Assembly: GCA_947449035.1 (NCBI GenBank)
Contig: CANFQC010000012.1
Location: 1-50,763 of the forward strand
Length of the DNA stretch: 50,763 bases
Source of the DNA: Actinomycetota bacterium
Lineage (GTDB): Bacteria; Actinomycetota; Actinomycetes; S36-B12
Reading direction: 5' to 3'
This document shows, piece by piece, positions 37,908-47,410 of the stretch. Each line of letters starts with the position of its first letter. Positions within the stretch are counted from its first letter, which is position 1. The position numbers and the translations under genes are program-made. The notes beneath the pieces are model-generated. The model had not been told where the DNA came from, did not search any database, and saw only the letters and a program-made list of their open reading frames with translations.

Positions 37908-38745
37908 CGGCGATCGCTTTCGCGTCGGTGCCGCAGCATCCGCCCACCCAGGTCGCACCATGCTCGACCCACTCAATTGCGTTGCGTGCGATGTCGTCGA
38001 TGGTCACGCCGTTCCAAAGCCCTGTCGCGGAATCCCAGGTGCCACCGGCATTCGGGTAGACGATCACTGGCAGTGACGTGGTCGCACGAATGCGATCGAT
38101 GAGCTCGGGCACGAAGACAGGGTCCGTGCAATTGATACCGACACGCGTGATTCCCGGAATCTGCTCGGCTGCCCGCACGGCATCCTCGATCGGCTGGCCG
38201 GCGCACGTGTGAGCACCATCCTTGGCGCTGAAGGTGATCCAGGCAGGAATCTCATTGCCCTTTAGTGCATCAGCGAGTGCCTGCACCTCGAGAACGTCGG
38301 GGATCGTCTCGATAGCAAGGAAGTCCGGGCCGGCCGCGGAGAGGATCGCAATCCGCTCGCGATGAAATTCGGCAAGCTGCTCGCGGGTAAGTCCGTAGTT
38401 GCCGCGGTACTCGGAACCGTCATGCAAGATCGCGCCGTAAGGCCCGACACTCGCCGCGACCTTGGCGGTGCTACTCGCCTGTCGTGCCAGCTCGACACTG
38501 CGCACGAGCGCCTCATCTGCCTGCTGTGCGGTGAGACCTGCTTCAACGAAACCCTGTCGCGAGACCTGGTAGCTCGCGGTGATCAGCACATCTGCCCCGG
38601 CATCTGCAAAGGCCCGATGCGCATCGACGATTGCCTGCGGCGACTCGAAAAGCGCACGCGCTGTCCAGAGATTGCCGCTGATGTCATGGCCCATCGACTC
38701 CAACTGAGTCGACATACCGCCGTCGATGATGAACTCAACCGGCAT
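37885..38745 (-). CDS. mmuM: Homocysteine S-methyltransferase family protein
   Basis: ATG 38745 gives 286 residues starting [19 protein letters not shown]. It is the conserved start and overlaps the tsaD 3' end by 11 bp. The protein is the single-domain (MmuM) kind: the zinc cysteines are in VGINCTDP (one Cys) and [15 protein letters not shown] (two Cys) near the C-terminus. It uses S-methylmethionine or similar donors to make methionine from homocysteine. It is the last gene of the tsaD-rimI-tsaB-tsaE unit, an arrangement I do not know from M. tuberculosis. Confidence 0.9.
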   Translation of the reverse strand: MPVEFIIDGGMSTQLESMGHDISGNLWTARALFESPQAIVDAHRAFADAGADVLITASYQVSRQGFVEAGLTAQQADEALVRSVELARQASSTAKVAASVGPYGAILHDGSEYRGNYGLTREQLAEFHRERIAILSAAGPDFLAIETIPDVLEVQALADALKGNEIPAWITFSAKDGAHTCAGQPIEDAVRAAEQIPGITRVGINCTDPVFVPELIDRIRATTSLPVIVYPNAGGTWDSATGLWNGVTIDDIARNAIEWVEHGATWVGGCCGTDAKAIAAIRSAVA

Positions 38746-39793
38746 CGCGCACCACCACTGTTGAGACCGGAAGCACCGACGTGGTCGGGAAGTCGAGGGT
38801 GGACGGCTGTGCGCCCTGGCGCACAAGTTTGGCTCCGACGGCAGCGATCATGGCTCCATTGTCGGTGCACAGCTTCGGGCTCGGAACACGCAGGGTGATG
38901 CCCGCCTCATCGCAGCGTTCCTGCGCAAGTGCGCGGAGTCGGCTGTTCGCCGCAACTCCGCCACCGATCACGAGGTGCTGCGCATCATTGGCCAGGCAGG
39001 CTGACACTGCCTTGCGCGTAAGCACATCAACCACCGCTTCCTGGAACGACGCGGCAACGTCAGCAACGTTGATCGACGTGCCTGCTGCCTTCTCCTTAGA
39101 GATCCAACGCGCGACCGAGGTCTTCAAGCCCGAGAACGAGAAGTCGAACTCGTGCTCCTCCATGTCATGCGAGGCAGTCAGACCGCGCGGGAAAGCGATC
39201 GCGGAGCCATTGCCCTCGCGTGAAACGCGATCGATGTGCGGACCGCCAGGGAAGGGGAGGTCGAGCAATCGGGCGACCTTGTCGAAGGCCTCGCCCGCCG
39301 CGTCATCAAGGGTTGCCCCAAGCGGGGTGATGTCTTGAGCATCGTCACGCACGAGAAGTAGTGACGAGTGGCCGCCGGAAACGAGAAGCCCGATCGCCGA
39401 GTCAGGCAGTGGCCCGTGCTCGAGCTCATCCACCACTACGTGACCGGCGAGGTGATTGACCGCGTAGATCGGCTTTCCGAGTGCCACGGCTAGTGCTTTT
39501 GCCGATGCTGTCCCGACCAGCAGCGCTCCCGCCAGACCAGGCCCTGCCGTCACGGCAAAAGCGTCAACGTCATTGAGTGACACGCCTGCCTCGGCGCATG
39601 CACGCTCGATAGTGGGCACCATCGCTTCGAGATGTGCACGACTCGCGACCTCGGGCACAACTCCGCCGAAGCGGGCATGCTCCTCGACACTCGAGGCCAC
39701 GGCATCGACAAGCAGTGTCGAACCGCGGACGATGCCGATGCCCGTCTCATCGCACGAGGTCTCGATACCAAGAACCAGGGGCTCATTGCTCAT
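38735..39793 (-). CDS. tsaD: tRNA threonylcarbamoyladenosine transferase TsaD
   Basis: The 352-residue ASKHA-fold protein catalyses the transfer step of t6A synthesis at A37 of ANN-decoding tRNAs. It shows [15 protein letters not shown], the metal-ligand HLAGHVVV (two His), [12 protein letters not shown] and [11 protein letters not shown]. TsaB and TsaE lie within 2 kb, as in other actinobacteria. Its ATG overlaps the rimI stop by 4 bp, so it is translationally coupled. Confidence 0.98.
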   Translation of the reverse strand: MSNEPLVLGIETSCDETGIGIVRGSTLLVDAVASSVEEHARFGGVVPEVASRAHLEAMVPTIERACAEAGVSLNDVDAFAVTAGPGLAGALLVGTASAKALAVALGKPIYAVNHLAGHVVVDELEHGPLPDSAIGLLVSGGHSSLLLVRDDAQDITPLGATLDDAAGEAFDKVARLLDLPFPGGPHIDRVSREGNGSAIAFPRGLTASHDMEEHEFDFSFSGLKTSVARWISKEKAAGTSINVADVAASFQEAVVDVLTRKAVSACLANDAQHLVIGGGVAANSRLRALAQERCDEAGITLRVPSPKLCTDNGAMIAAVGAKLVRQGAQPSTLDFPTTSVLPVSTVVVRDAG

Positions 39794-40263
39794 GATTCAC
39801 CTCGTTCGCCGTCTTGGCGCAACGGACGAAGGCGCATGATCAGCGCGTCGACTCCAGTGGCGTAATAGTCGCGGCGCTTGCTGATCGACTCGAAACCGAA
39901 CTTCTCGTACATGGCGATTGCGCTTTCATTGTCGGAGCGCACCTCGAGGAGCAGCTGAGCGCAGTCGTGCCGCATCGCGATCGCAATGAGCTCCTCGAGA
40001 AGAAGACGACCGACACCTCGACCTTGAGCCGTGGGCGAGACAGCGATGGTCTGCACATCAGAATCCGGCGGCAACAGGTACGCACCGGCGTAACCGACGA
40101 TCGCCCCGGCATCCTCGGCCACGACGTACTCGCGAGTCGATTGCGCCAGCTCACCCCAGAACTGCTCGGCACTCCACGGATCGACCTCGAACACCGATGT
40201 CTCGATCGCGTGCACTGCTTCGATATCGGGCCAGCGGATAGTGCGCAGCGTCACGGAACTCAT
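39790..40263 (-). CDS. rimI: Ribosomal protein alanine N-acetyltransferase RimI-like
   Basis: The 157-residue GNAT enzyme has the acetyl-CoA loop ([18 protein letters not shown], about residues 75-92) and the ending [26 protein letters not shown]. It acetylates the N-terminus of ribosomal protein S18 in Escherichia coli; other targets are possible in actinobacteria. It overlaps tsaB (4 bp upstream) and tsaD (4 bp downstream). A tsaB-rimI-tsaD order is the standard actinobacterial arrangement. Confidence 0.95.
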   Translation of the reverse strand: MSSVTLRTIRWPDIEAVHAIETSVFEVDPWSAEQFWGELAQSTREYVVAEDAGAIVGYAGAYLLPPDSDVQTIAVSPTAQGRGVGRLLLEELIAIAMRHDCAQLLLEVRSDNESAIAMYEKFGFESISKRRDYYATGVDALIMRLRPLRQDGERGES

Positions 40264-40940
40264 GACTTCGCTCCTGGAGCCACGGCATCGGGGCGACGTA
40301 TGTAGAGCGGTACGGGCGCGAGCAACCGCGAACCTCGTACTGAGTCAGACGTGGCGCCAGAATCACCGCCGTGCACGGAGAGATCGATGTTCGCGGAGGC
40401 CATCGACTCCCCCGCATCGCGATAGGCACCGGCCAAACGCGCGATCACCGCTGCCCGCGGACGAAGTGGCTCGCCTGAAGCATCGGATAGCTCGCCGAAG
40501 CGCGGCAGTGCCGCGATTTCAGCGTCGAGCTCATCGATACGGCTGACACGCGGACCATCAGTGCGACGACGATTGCGGTCGTAGCGAGCCCAATAGGCCT
40601 CCTTGCGCCGCGCATCCGCGGTTACCAGGAAGTCGCCCTCGCACGAGACTTGCGCGGCGATCGCATCGAGGGAGCAGATACCTACGACAGGCACTGACCA
40701 GGCGAGACCCAGTACCTGTGCAGTCGTGACACCGACGCGAAGGCCCGTGTACGGCCCAGGGCCGACACCACAGGCAATCAGCTCGGGCCGCGGGCCTTCG
40801 TCGAGCACTTCGCGCAGCAGCACAGCAAGCACCTCGGCATGACGGCGTCCGTCGAGTACCTCGCGCGTGATGACCAAGTCGCCGTCAACGAGTGCGACGG
40901 ACGACAACTCCGATGACGTATCGATGCCGAGGATCCTCAT
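40260..40940 (-). CDS. tsaB: tRNA threonylcarbamoyladenosine synthesis protein TsaB
   Basis: The 226-residue protein has the ASKHA opening MRILGIDTSSELSSVALVDGD and the GVGPGPYTGLRVGVTTAQVLGLA helix (about residues 57-80). It is an inactive paralogue of TsaD that scaffolds the TsaD-TsaE complex. The C-terminal half is variable, as usual. It overlaps tsaE by 4 bp and rimI by 4 bp, so expression is coupled along the t6A unit. Confidence 0.95.
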   Translation of the reverse strand: MRILGIDTSSELSSVALVDGDLVITREVLDGRRHAEVLAVLLREVLDEGPRPELIACGVGPGPYTGLRVGVTTAQVLGLAWSVPVVGICSLDAIAAQVSCEGDFLVTADARRKEAYWARYDRNRRRTDGPRVSRIDELDAEIAALPRFGELSDASGEPLRPRAAVIARLAGAYRDAGESMASANIDLSVHGGDSGATSDSVRGSRLLAPVPLYIRRPDAVAPGAKS

Positions 40941-41407
40941 GCGAGCAGCTCCTGCAGCGAGGCGTCGTCCCAGCGGGCGCCGAATCCCACCACACTCATC
41001 ACTCGAGTCTCGTCATCGTCGGAGTCGGATCGTTCAATCGTGATGACGACTCGATCCTCGGAGAGCTGCTCGACCTTGCCCTCGCCCCACTCGACCACCG
41101 TGATCGCCGAGTCGAGGTCTGAGTCGAGATCGAGGTCATCGAGCTCGAGTGACGAGCCGAGTCGATAAGCATCGACATGCACGAGATCGGAGCCCGACGG
41201 CGTCGGATACACGCGAGCGATGACGAAGGTCGGGCTGGTGATCTGCTCGGTGATTCCGAGGCCAGCGCCCATGCCTTGCACGAAGGTGGACTTACCGGCG
41301 CCGAGGTCACCGCTCAAGATCACGAGGTCACCTGGGAGGCAGCAGCGTGCGATGTGAGCTCCGCGGTCGCGCATCGCAGGGCCGGTCGTGATGGAAATCG
41401 AACTCAT
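40937..41407 (-). CDS. tsaE: tRNA threonylcarbamoyladenosine synthesis ATPase TsaE
   Basis: The 156-residue P-loop ATPase shows GDLGAGKSTFVQGMGAGL (about residues 33-50) and SPTFVIARVY, followed by HVDAYRLGS and a Walker B-like VVEWGEGKVEQL. It energises TsaD turnover. It overlaps the upstream alpha/beta hydrolase by 4 bp and tsaB by 4 bp. Confidence 0.95.
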   Translation of the reverse strand: MSSISITTGPAMRDRGAHIARCCLPGDLVILSGDLGAGKSTFVQGMGAGLGITEQITSPTFVIARVYPTPSGSDLVHVDAYRLGSSLELDDLDLDSDLDSAITVVEWGEGKVEQLSEDRVVITIERSDSDDDETRVMSVVGFGARWDDASLQELLA

Positions 41408-42489
41408 GCGACCGGTTGGCCCGACATTGAGATATCGCGCTGAACACGATCGAGCAGTTCGATGAGGAGGTCGTCGACCTGATCGGGATGCTCGAGGGTA
41501 AGCATGTGACCGGCGTTGGGAAGGATCACGAACTCTGCACCTGGAATGCCCTCGACGATCTGCGCACTGTTCTCAAATGGCACGAGTCGATCAGCTTCGC
41601 CGGCGATGACCAGCACCTCGGCGCTCTGGAACGCCGGAAGCACATCGCGCTTGTCGTGGTCCTGGAGGGCAGGGAGGAATTCGGCCAGCACATCGATCGG
41701 GGTACCGGCGATCATCTCGGCCACGAACTTGCCTGCAGCATCCGGCGCAGTTGAACCGAACGAATACAGGCGCGTGACGAGGAGGGCGAGGTCGCTACCA
41801 CCACGCACGGCCTTCTCGACGATCTCCTTGCGCTTGGCCAACGAGGCGAACACGTGCGGGGCAACGCGATGCAGCATCGGACCGACGAGTGGCAGACCAA
41901 GTGAGCCGTTCTCGATCGAGGTGGGCGTGGTCGCAATGAAGGCCACGCCGTACACCCGCTCCTCGATGATGTCGGGGCGCACATCGGCGAGGGCCATGAG
42001 AGTCATACCACCCATGGAGTGACCGACGAGCATCAGCGGGCCTGTAGGCGCGAGTGCCTCGATGACGGCCTCGAGATCGCGGCCGAGTTGATCAATGTGA
42101 TGCGAGTCGAAGTCGGCCCGGGCAGAGCGACCGTGACTGCGCTGGTCGTAGAACACGAGTCTGGCGCGACCACGCAAGGCCTGCCGCTGGTAATGCCAGG
42201 AATCCAGGCTCAGCCCGTAACCGTGAGCAAACACGATTGTCAGCCCGGTATCGGTGGCGGGATCAGCCTCATCGACCTCGGCGTGCAGGATCACATCATC
42301 ATCAGCGGTGATCTCATAGACCGTGCCGCGCAAGGTACCCAGCTCGTTGTCGTCGACATCAGGTCGAGCGGAGCGTGCGAGAACCGCACGCTCGACAACT
42401 GCGCCAACTGCGGCACCTGCAGCCAGGACTCCGGCAGCGAGCAGGCCGCCACCGGCCACGCGCAGTGCACTCCCGAAGTCATTACCCAT
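41404..42489 (-). CDS. Alpha/beta hydrolase with N-terminal membrane anchor
   Basis: The 361-residue protein opens with a glycine- and alanine-rich hydrophobic segment (about residues 8-34), suggesting membrane attachment or export. A catalytic domain with YDQRSHGRS, the nucleophile GHSMGGMTL (Ser about 160), a C-terminal VIAGEADRLVPFENS (acid) and LPNAGHMLTLEHPD (His) follows. The full Ser-Asp-His set is present. Substrate unknown. It sits between alr and tsaE with a 9-base gap and a 4-bp overlap, a context seen in other actinobacteria. Confidence 0.88.
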   Translation of the reverse strand: MGNDFGSALRVAGGGLLAAGVLAAGAAVGAVVERAVLARSARPDVDDNELGTLRGTVYEITADDDVILHAEVDEADPATDTGLTIVFAHGYGLSLDSWHYQRQALRGRARLVFYDQRSHGRSARADFDSHHIDQLGRDLEAVIEALAPTGPLMLVGHSMGGMTLMALADVRPDIIEERVYGVAFIATTPTSIENGSLGLPLVGPMLHRVAPHVFASLAKRKEIVEKAVRGGSDLALLVTRLYSFGSTAPDAAGKFVAEMIAGTPIDVLAEFLPALQDHDKRDVLPAFQSAEVLVIAGEADRLVPFENSAQIVEGIPGAEFVILPNAGHMLTLEHPDQVDDLLIELLDRVQRDISMSGQPVA

Positions 42490-42498
42490 GACGAAGTC

Positions 42499-43611
42499 TC
42501 ACGACTCGTAGATTCGCGGGACGCGAGGGGCGATGCGCGTGATGACCTCGTAGCCGATGGTGTCGGCATGCTCGGCCCACACCTCAACCGGATCGCCATC
42601 GCGACCGAAGAGCACGACGTTGTCGCCGACAGCGAGACCATCGGGGTTCTGCCCGAGATCAACCATGAACTGATCCATCGCCACGGTGCCGACGATCGGA
42701 TAAGTACGACCGTTGACGCTCACGTGGGCGCGATTGCTCGCACTGCGCGGCACGCCATCGGCGTAGCCGATCGGAATGAGACCAATGAGAGTCGACTCGC
42801 TGGCTGTCCAGGTTTCGCCGTACGAAACCGATGTTCCCGCTTCAATGCGCTTGATCCCCGCAATCTTCACGCGCAGGGTCATCACCGGTCGCAGCCCGAG
42901 GTCAGCCGCCGTGCCCATCTCCGGATTCGGCGAGACGCCATACATGCCGATGCCCACGCGCACGATGTCGTACTGGCAGTCGGGGTAGGCCAGCACTGTC
43001 GCAGTGTTTCCCAGATGACGGGTGAGGTTGCGGAGCCCGGCAGCGTCAGCCATAGCGATCGCTCGCTCGAACACTGCACGCTGAGTCGCCACCGAGCTGG
43101 TGCCGATCACATCGGCGCTCGACAAGTGCGACCAGATGCCGACGACCTCCACATCATCACTCACCACTAGTGCGTCAATGACCGACGCCCAGTCGGCTTC
43201 GGGAACACCGTTGCGCGAGAGGCCGGTATCCACCTTCAGGTGCACCCGAGCCCGACGTCCATGCAATCTCGCTGCGGCCGCGATCTCCTCGAGTGCGGCG
43301 AGACTTGAAACGGAGAGATCGACGTCGGCCGCGACGCAGGCGGCAATATCGGGATCACTGGCCGCCCAGAGCCACGCGAGGATTCGACCCGTATCGCCCG
43401 CGGCCCGAAGTTCCAAAGCTTCGCTCGGCAGCGCGACTCCCAGCCAGGTCACGCCGGCCTCACGAGCCGCACGAGCCAGGGGAACCATGCCGTGTCCGTA
43501 ACCCTCAGCCTTGACCACCGCCATGAGTTCAGCGTCGCCAGCACGAGCGGCCATCACACCAATGTTGTGATGCGCCGCCGCAAGATCGATGACCGCTGCT
43601 GCCCGGGGCAT
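42499..43611 (-). CDS. alr: Alanine racemase
   Basis: ATG 43611 starts MPRAAAVIDLAAAHHNIGVM; a longer ORF start would run into nnr, whose stop is at 43616. The 370-residue PLP enzyme has the lysine in VVKAEGYGHGM (about residue 34), a TIM-barrel fold, and the C-terminal barrel with VSYGETWTA and LIPIGYADGVPRSA (the catalytic tyrosine). It makes D-alanine for peptidoglycan. The gene order nnr-alr-hydrolase-tsaE is compact, with 4 and 9 bases between the first three genes. Confidence 0.97.
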   Translation of the reverse strand: MPRAAAVIDLAAAHHNIGVMAARAGDAELMAVVKAEGYGHGMVPLARAAREAGVTWLGVALPSEALELRAAGDTGRILAWLWAASDPDIAACVAADVDLSVSSLAALEEIAAAARLHGRRARVHLKVDTGLSRNGVPEADWASVIDALVVSDDVEVVGIWSHLSSADVIGTSSVATQRAVFERAIAMADAAGLRNLTRHLGNTATVLAYPDCQYDIVRVGIGMYGVSPNPEMGTAADLGLRPVMTLRVKIAGIKRIEAGTSVSYGETWTASESTLIGLIPIGYADGVPRSASNRAHVSVNGRTYPIVGTVAMDQFMVDLGQNPDGLAVGDNVVLFGRDGDPVEVWAEHADTIGYEVITRIAPRVPRIYES

Positions 43612-43615
43612 ACGC

Positions 43616-45109
43616 CTAGTCTCCCCTACCCGCATCCTCGACACTCGCCCGCAAGGCCGCCAGGGCATCGGGGACGAATTCAGCGATCTCTACGGCGGTG
43701 ATGGGCGACGACACCTCGGCGGCGATGCGACCCGAGCGGCCGTGCACAAGCACGGCGGCCGCCGCTGTCTCGATGGGTGAGGCCGAGCCCCCGGCGAGGA
43801 GGGCACCCAGGATCCCGGCGAGCACATCACCAGAGCCTGCGGTCGCCAGATCGGCAGTGCCCTCGGCATCGATGAACACTCGACCGTGCTGATCAGCGAT
43901 CACTGTGCCAGCGCCCTTGAGCACGACAATCACGTTCAGTGCTGACGCAAGACTGAGAGCGGCAACTCGGCGGTCATCTCCCACCGGCTGAAAACGACTG
44001 AACTCGCCGTCATGCGGGGTGAGCACAGTGACTCCCCCGGACGCGCCTCGTGCCATGACCAGATCGCGAAGTTCCACGTCACCGGCCAGCAGGGTCAATG
44101 CTCCCGCATCAATCACGAGCGGAGCTTCCTCTGCACAAGCAGCAACGAGTAGTCCACGCTGTTCCGAGGCACCGTCGAATCCCGGGCCGATCACTCGTGC
44201 GCGAACACGAGCATCAGGAGCGTTGCTGATCACAACATCGGGAAACGCCGTGACGAGCGCAGTCGTATCGATACCTGGGCGCTCGAGGTAGCGCACCATG
44301 CCAGCACCTGCCGAACGCGCGCCGTCGACAGCGAGCAATGCGGCGCCTGGGTAATGCGCACTTCCGGCGATGATCTCGACAACCCCGCGCGAGTACTTGT
44401 GATCGCTGCTCGAAGGAGCGCGCAGGAGGTCTGCGACATCCTCATCTTCGAGTAATTCAGCGATTGGCTCGCCGAGTGTCGATTCGAGATCGATGTCGAC
44501 GAAGTGAATGGCACCAGCGAATTCCTTGCCCGGCATCAGAAGCAGGCCGGGTTTCAACGCACCGAAGGTAACCGTGAGATCAGCATCGATCGCCTCACCC
44601 TCCACTGCACCGGTGTCGGCGTTCACTCCACTAGGGATGTCGACTGAGACGATGGCATTGGCCAGGGCATTGACCACGCGCACGCATTCGGCCATTGGCT
44701 CGCGCAAAGCGCCGGAGCCGCCAATGCCGACGAGTCCGTCAATGACGAGATCAGCATCGCCAACATCGGCCAGGCAGTCATCTGACCACGAGACGAAGGA
44801 GCCACTGGCCCGACGCAAGGCCGCAGCGGCCTCAGCATGCGGGTTGTCAGTGAGCAGTAGTGCGGTCACGGCTGCGCCGCGCTCGCGCAGGTAAGCACCG
44901 GCGAAGAGCGCATCTCCGCCGTTATTGCCCCCACCGATGAGCAGGAGAACCTGCGAGCCGGCAACACGACCGGCCACTTCGCCCAACAGTCGCGCGCAGA
45001 TTACCGAGAGTCCAAAGGACGCTCGCTGCATGAGAACGCCCTCGGGAAGGGTCGCCATCAGTTCTTTCTCGGCGGTGCGCACCTGTTCAGCGGTATAGAT
45101 CTCACGCAT
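43616..45109 (-). CDS. nnr: Bifunctional NAD(P)H-hydrate repair enzyme (Nnr)
   Basis: ATG 45109 is the start that overlaps the acpS stop by 8 bp and begins MREIYTAEQVRTAEKEL; the longer ORF start is rejected. The 497-residue protein has a YjeF-N epimerase domain (about 1-210; LLIGGGNNGGDALFAGAYL) and a kinase-like NAD(P)HX dehydratase domain (about 230-490; TVLTPHDGEFSRF and GSGDVLAGILGALLA). It repairs hydrated NADH and NADPH. It lies between acpS and alr, as in mycobacteria. Confidence 0.95.
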   Translation of the reverse strand: MREIYTAEQVRTAEKELMATLPEGVLMQRASFGLSVICARLLGEVAGRVAGSQVLLLIGGGNNGGDALFAGAYLRERGAAVTALLLTDNPHAEAAAALRRASGSFVSWSDDCLADVGDADLVIDGLVGIGGSGALREPMAECVRVVNALANAIVSVDIPSGVNADTGAVEGEAIDADLTVTFGALKPGLLLMPGKEFAGAIHFVDIDLESTLGEPIAELLEDEDVADLLRAPSSSDHKYSRGVVEIIAGSAHYPGAALLAVDGARSAGAGMVRYLERPGIDTTALVTAFPDVVISNAPDARVRARVIGPGFDGASEQRGLLVAACAEEAPLVIDAGALTLLAGDVELRDLVMARGASGGVTVLTPHDGEFSRFQPVGDDRRVAALSLASALNVIVVLKGAGTVIADQHGRVFIDAEGTADLATAGSGDVLAGILGALLAGGSASPIETAAAAVLVHGRSGRIAAEVSSPITAVEIAEFVPDALAALRASVEDAGRGD

Positions 45110-45479
45110 GGGAAGCACCTTCCGCAACGACAAAGGCAATCGCATGACCACCGTCGTGGCTGAGCGAGAGATGCCAGTCAGCTATTCCGCGAGCACGTGC
45201 CGCGTCAGCAATCGTTCCAGTGATGCGCAGTGAGGGCTTGCCGAGTGAATCAGCAATCACCTCGCAGTGATGCCATTCGAGACCCTGGGTATCCCCGAGC
45301 ACCTTGGCCACGGCTTCCTTCGCCGCGAATCGAGCAGCCAGTGACACCGCTGAGCGTGAGACTCCATCAGAGGTCAGCGACTCAGCCTCGGTAAAGAGCC
45401 GGGTGACAACGCGCGGGGTGCGCGCGATGACAGTGGCGAATCGCTCGGTGTCGACGATGTCGACGCCGATACCGATCAC
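45102..45479 (-). CDS. acpS: Holo-(acyl-carrier-protein) synthase AcpS
   Basis: The GTG at 45479 begins VIGIGVDIVDTERF, the conserved AcpS start; upstream codons in the same frame are inside glmS. The 125-residue enzyme transfers phosphopantetheine from CoA to acyl carrier protein. The Mg-binding GVDIVD and RFAAKEAVAKVLGD motifs are intact. A GGGAGG ribosome-binding sequence lies about 12 bases before the start. It lies 28 bases after glmS. Confidence 0.95.
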   Translation of the reverse strand: MIGIGVDIVDTERFATVIARTPRVVTRLFTEAESLTSDGVSRSAVSLAARFAAKEAVAKVLGDTQGLEWHHCEVIADSLGKPSLRITGTIADAARARGIADWHLSLSHDGGHAIAFVVAEGASHA

Positions 45480-45507
45480 GGACGCCGGCAGGCCTCCCGT
45501 GAACTCG

Positions 45508-47352
45508 TCATTCAACAGTGACCGACTTCGCCAGGTTGCGCGGCTGGTCGACATCGTGACCCTTGGCTGTGGCCATCTCGCAGGCGAATACCTGCAGCGG
45601 AACGGTCGAGACAAGGGGCTGCATGAGCGAGGGTGTGACCGGCACTCGAATGACGTGATCGCTGAAGTTCAGGATCTTCTCATCGCCCTCTTCGGCGATC
45701 GCAATGATGACGGCGCCACGGGCGCGCACTTCCTGGATCGCGGAGATCATCTTGTCGTGCAGGCGATCACTCGGTGAGGGAAGGATGACGACGACAGGAA
45801 CGCCATCCTCAATCAGTGCGATCGGGCCGTGCTTCAGCTCGCCGGCTGCAAAGCCCTCGGCGTGCATGTAGGCGAGCTCCTTGAGCTTGAGCGCGCCCTC
45901 GAGTGCAACCGGGTAGCCGACGTGACGGCCAATGAAGAGCACCGAGGTTGAGTTCGCGAAGGTGCGGGCAATCGCGCGCACGGGCTCGACAGTGTCGAGC
46001 ACGAGGTCGACCTTCTGCGGCATGCCCTTGAGGTCTTCCATGACATCGGAGATGTCGGCTGCCGTCATCTGCTCGCGCACCTGCGCGAGGTACAGACCTA
46101 CGAGGTACGCAGCGACGATCTGGGTGAGGAAGGCCTTTGTTGATGCGACAGCAATCTCCGGGCCGGCGTAGGTGTAGAGCACGGCATCGCATTCGCGCGG
46201 AATGGTCGAGCCGACGGTGTTGCAGATGGCGAGAGTGCGAGCGCCCTGGGCCTTGGCGTGACGCAGCGCCATCAAGGTGTCCATGGTCTCGCCCGACTGC
46301 GAGATCGCGATCACGAGTGAGTCGGGGCCGACGATCGGGTCGCGGTAGCGGAACTCACTGGCGAGCTCGACCTCGACGGGGATGCGGGTCCAGTGCTCGA
46401 CTGCGTACTTCGCGACCATGCCGGCATGGAATGCGGTGCCGCAGGCAACGACCACGACCTTGGTGATGCCGCGCAAGGCGTCGTCAGAAAGCCGCATCTC
46501 ATCGAGCTGCAGGCGGTTGTCGGCATCGAAGCGACCGCGCAGGGAGTCAGCGACGGCCTTGGGCTGCTCGGCGATCTCCTTGAGCATGAACAGGTCGAAG
46601 CCACCCTTCTCGGCGGCTGCAGAATCCCAATCGACGGTGAACGGTGTGACGTCGGCAGGGCCACCGTCGAAGGTGATGACCTCGACACTGCCCGGCGTGA
46701 TCGTGACGATCTGATCCTGGCCGAGTTCAAGAGCATTGCGCGTGTGGTCGACGAATGCAGAGACGTCGGAGGCGACGAAGTTCTCGCCCTCCCCCAGGCC
46801 GACGACGAGCGGGGAGTTGCGGCGTGCCGCCACGACGAGATCGGGCTGGGCCTTGTCGATGGCCACGAGCGTGAACGCGCCCTCGAGACGCTGGCAGACC
46901 ATGCGCATCGCATCAGTGAGATTGCCGCCGGCTGCAGCCATCGTGGCGGCGAGCAAGTGAGCGGCGACCTCGGTGTCAGTCTCTGAAGAAAGGGTGACGC
47001 CTGCCGCGGTGAGCTCGGCGCGCAGTTCGGCGAAGTTCTCGATGATGCCGTTGTGAATCACGGCGATCGAGGAGTCCTCGCTGACATGCGGGTGAGCATT
47101 GGAGTCGGTGGGCCCGCCGTGAGTGGCCCAGCGGGTGTGGCCGATGCCGGTGGTCGACTGCGGGAGCGGGTCTGTGCCGATCAGGCTCTCGAGATTGGCC
47201 AGCTTGCCGGCCTTTTTGCGCACCTCAAGGGCGCCGTCAGCGATGACCGCAACGCCTGCGGAGTCGTACCCGCGGTACTCGAGGCGGCGCAAACCGGCGA
47301 CGACAACCTCGAGGGCCTGCTTCTGGCCGACGTAGCCGACGATTCCGCACAT
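45508..47352 (-). CDS. glmS: Glutamine-fructose-6-phosphate transaminase (GlmS)
   Basis: ATG 47352 is required, because removal of Met exposes the nucleophile Cys2 (MCGIVGYVG). The 614-residue enzyme makes glucosamine-6-phosphate. The N-terminal glutaminase domain is residues 1-235 (HTRWATHGGPTDSNAHPH). Two SIS domains follow: VACGTAFHAGMVAKY, ISQSGETMDTL, and the C-terminal DQPRNLAKSVTVE tail. GlmM, its downstream partner in UDP-GlcNAc synthesis, is encoded about 1 kb away. No riboswitch-like leader is visible in the 58-base gap upstream. Confidence 0.98.
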   Translation of the reverse strand: MCGIVGYVGQKQALEVVVAGLRRLEYRGYDSAGVAVIADGALEVRKKAGKLANLESLIGTDPLPQSTTGIGHTRWATHGGPTDSNAHPHVSEDSSIAVIHNGIIENFAELRAELTAAGVTLSSETDTEVAAHLLAATMAAAGGNLTDAMRMVCQRLEGAFTLVAIDKAQPDLVVAARRNSPLVVGLGEGENFVASDVSAFVDHTRNALELGQDQIVTITPGSVEVITFDGGPADVTPFTVDWDSAAAEKGGFDLFMLKEIAEQPKAVADSLRGRFDADNRLQLDEMRLSDDALRGITKVVVVACGTAFHAGMVAKYAVEHWTRIPVEVELASEFRYRDPIVGPDSLVIAISQSGETMDTLMALRHAKAQGARTLAICNTVGSTIPRECDAVLYTYAGPEIAVASTKAFLTQIVAAYLVGLYLAQVREQMTAADISDVMEDLKGMPQKVDLVLDTVEPVRAIARTFANSTSVLFIGRHVGYPVALEGALKLKELAYMHAEGFAAGELKHGPIALIEDGVPVVVILPSPSDRLHDKMISAIQEVRARGAVIIAIAEEGDEKILNFSDHVIRVPVTPSLMQPLVSTVPLQVFACEMATAKGHDVDQPRNLAKSVTVE

Positions 47353-47410
47353 ACTCAAACCCTATTCGCTGGCCGCCCTGAGCCCGCCTGCGCCACAAAC
47401 CAGGGAGAAT

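Noticed and set aside
42019-43170. A 383-codon plus-strand open frame opposite the hydrolase and alanine racemase genes
   Set aside because: It is antisense to two conserved enzymes with clear motifs; its translation shows no family pattern and only reflects high-GC codon bias.
47353-47410. A glmS ribozyme or riboswitch upstream of glmS
   Set aside because: The gap is only 58 bases and shows none of the ribozyme core; such ribozymes are mainly found in Firmicutes.
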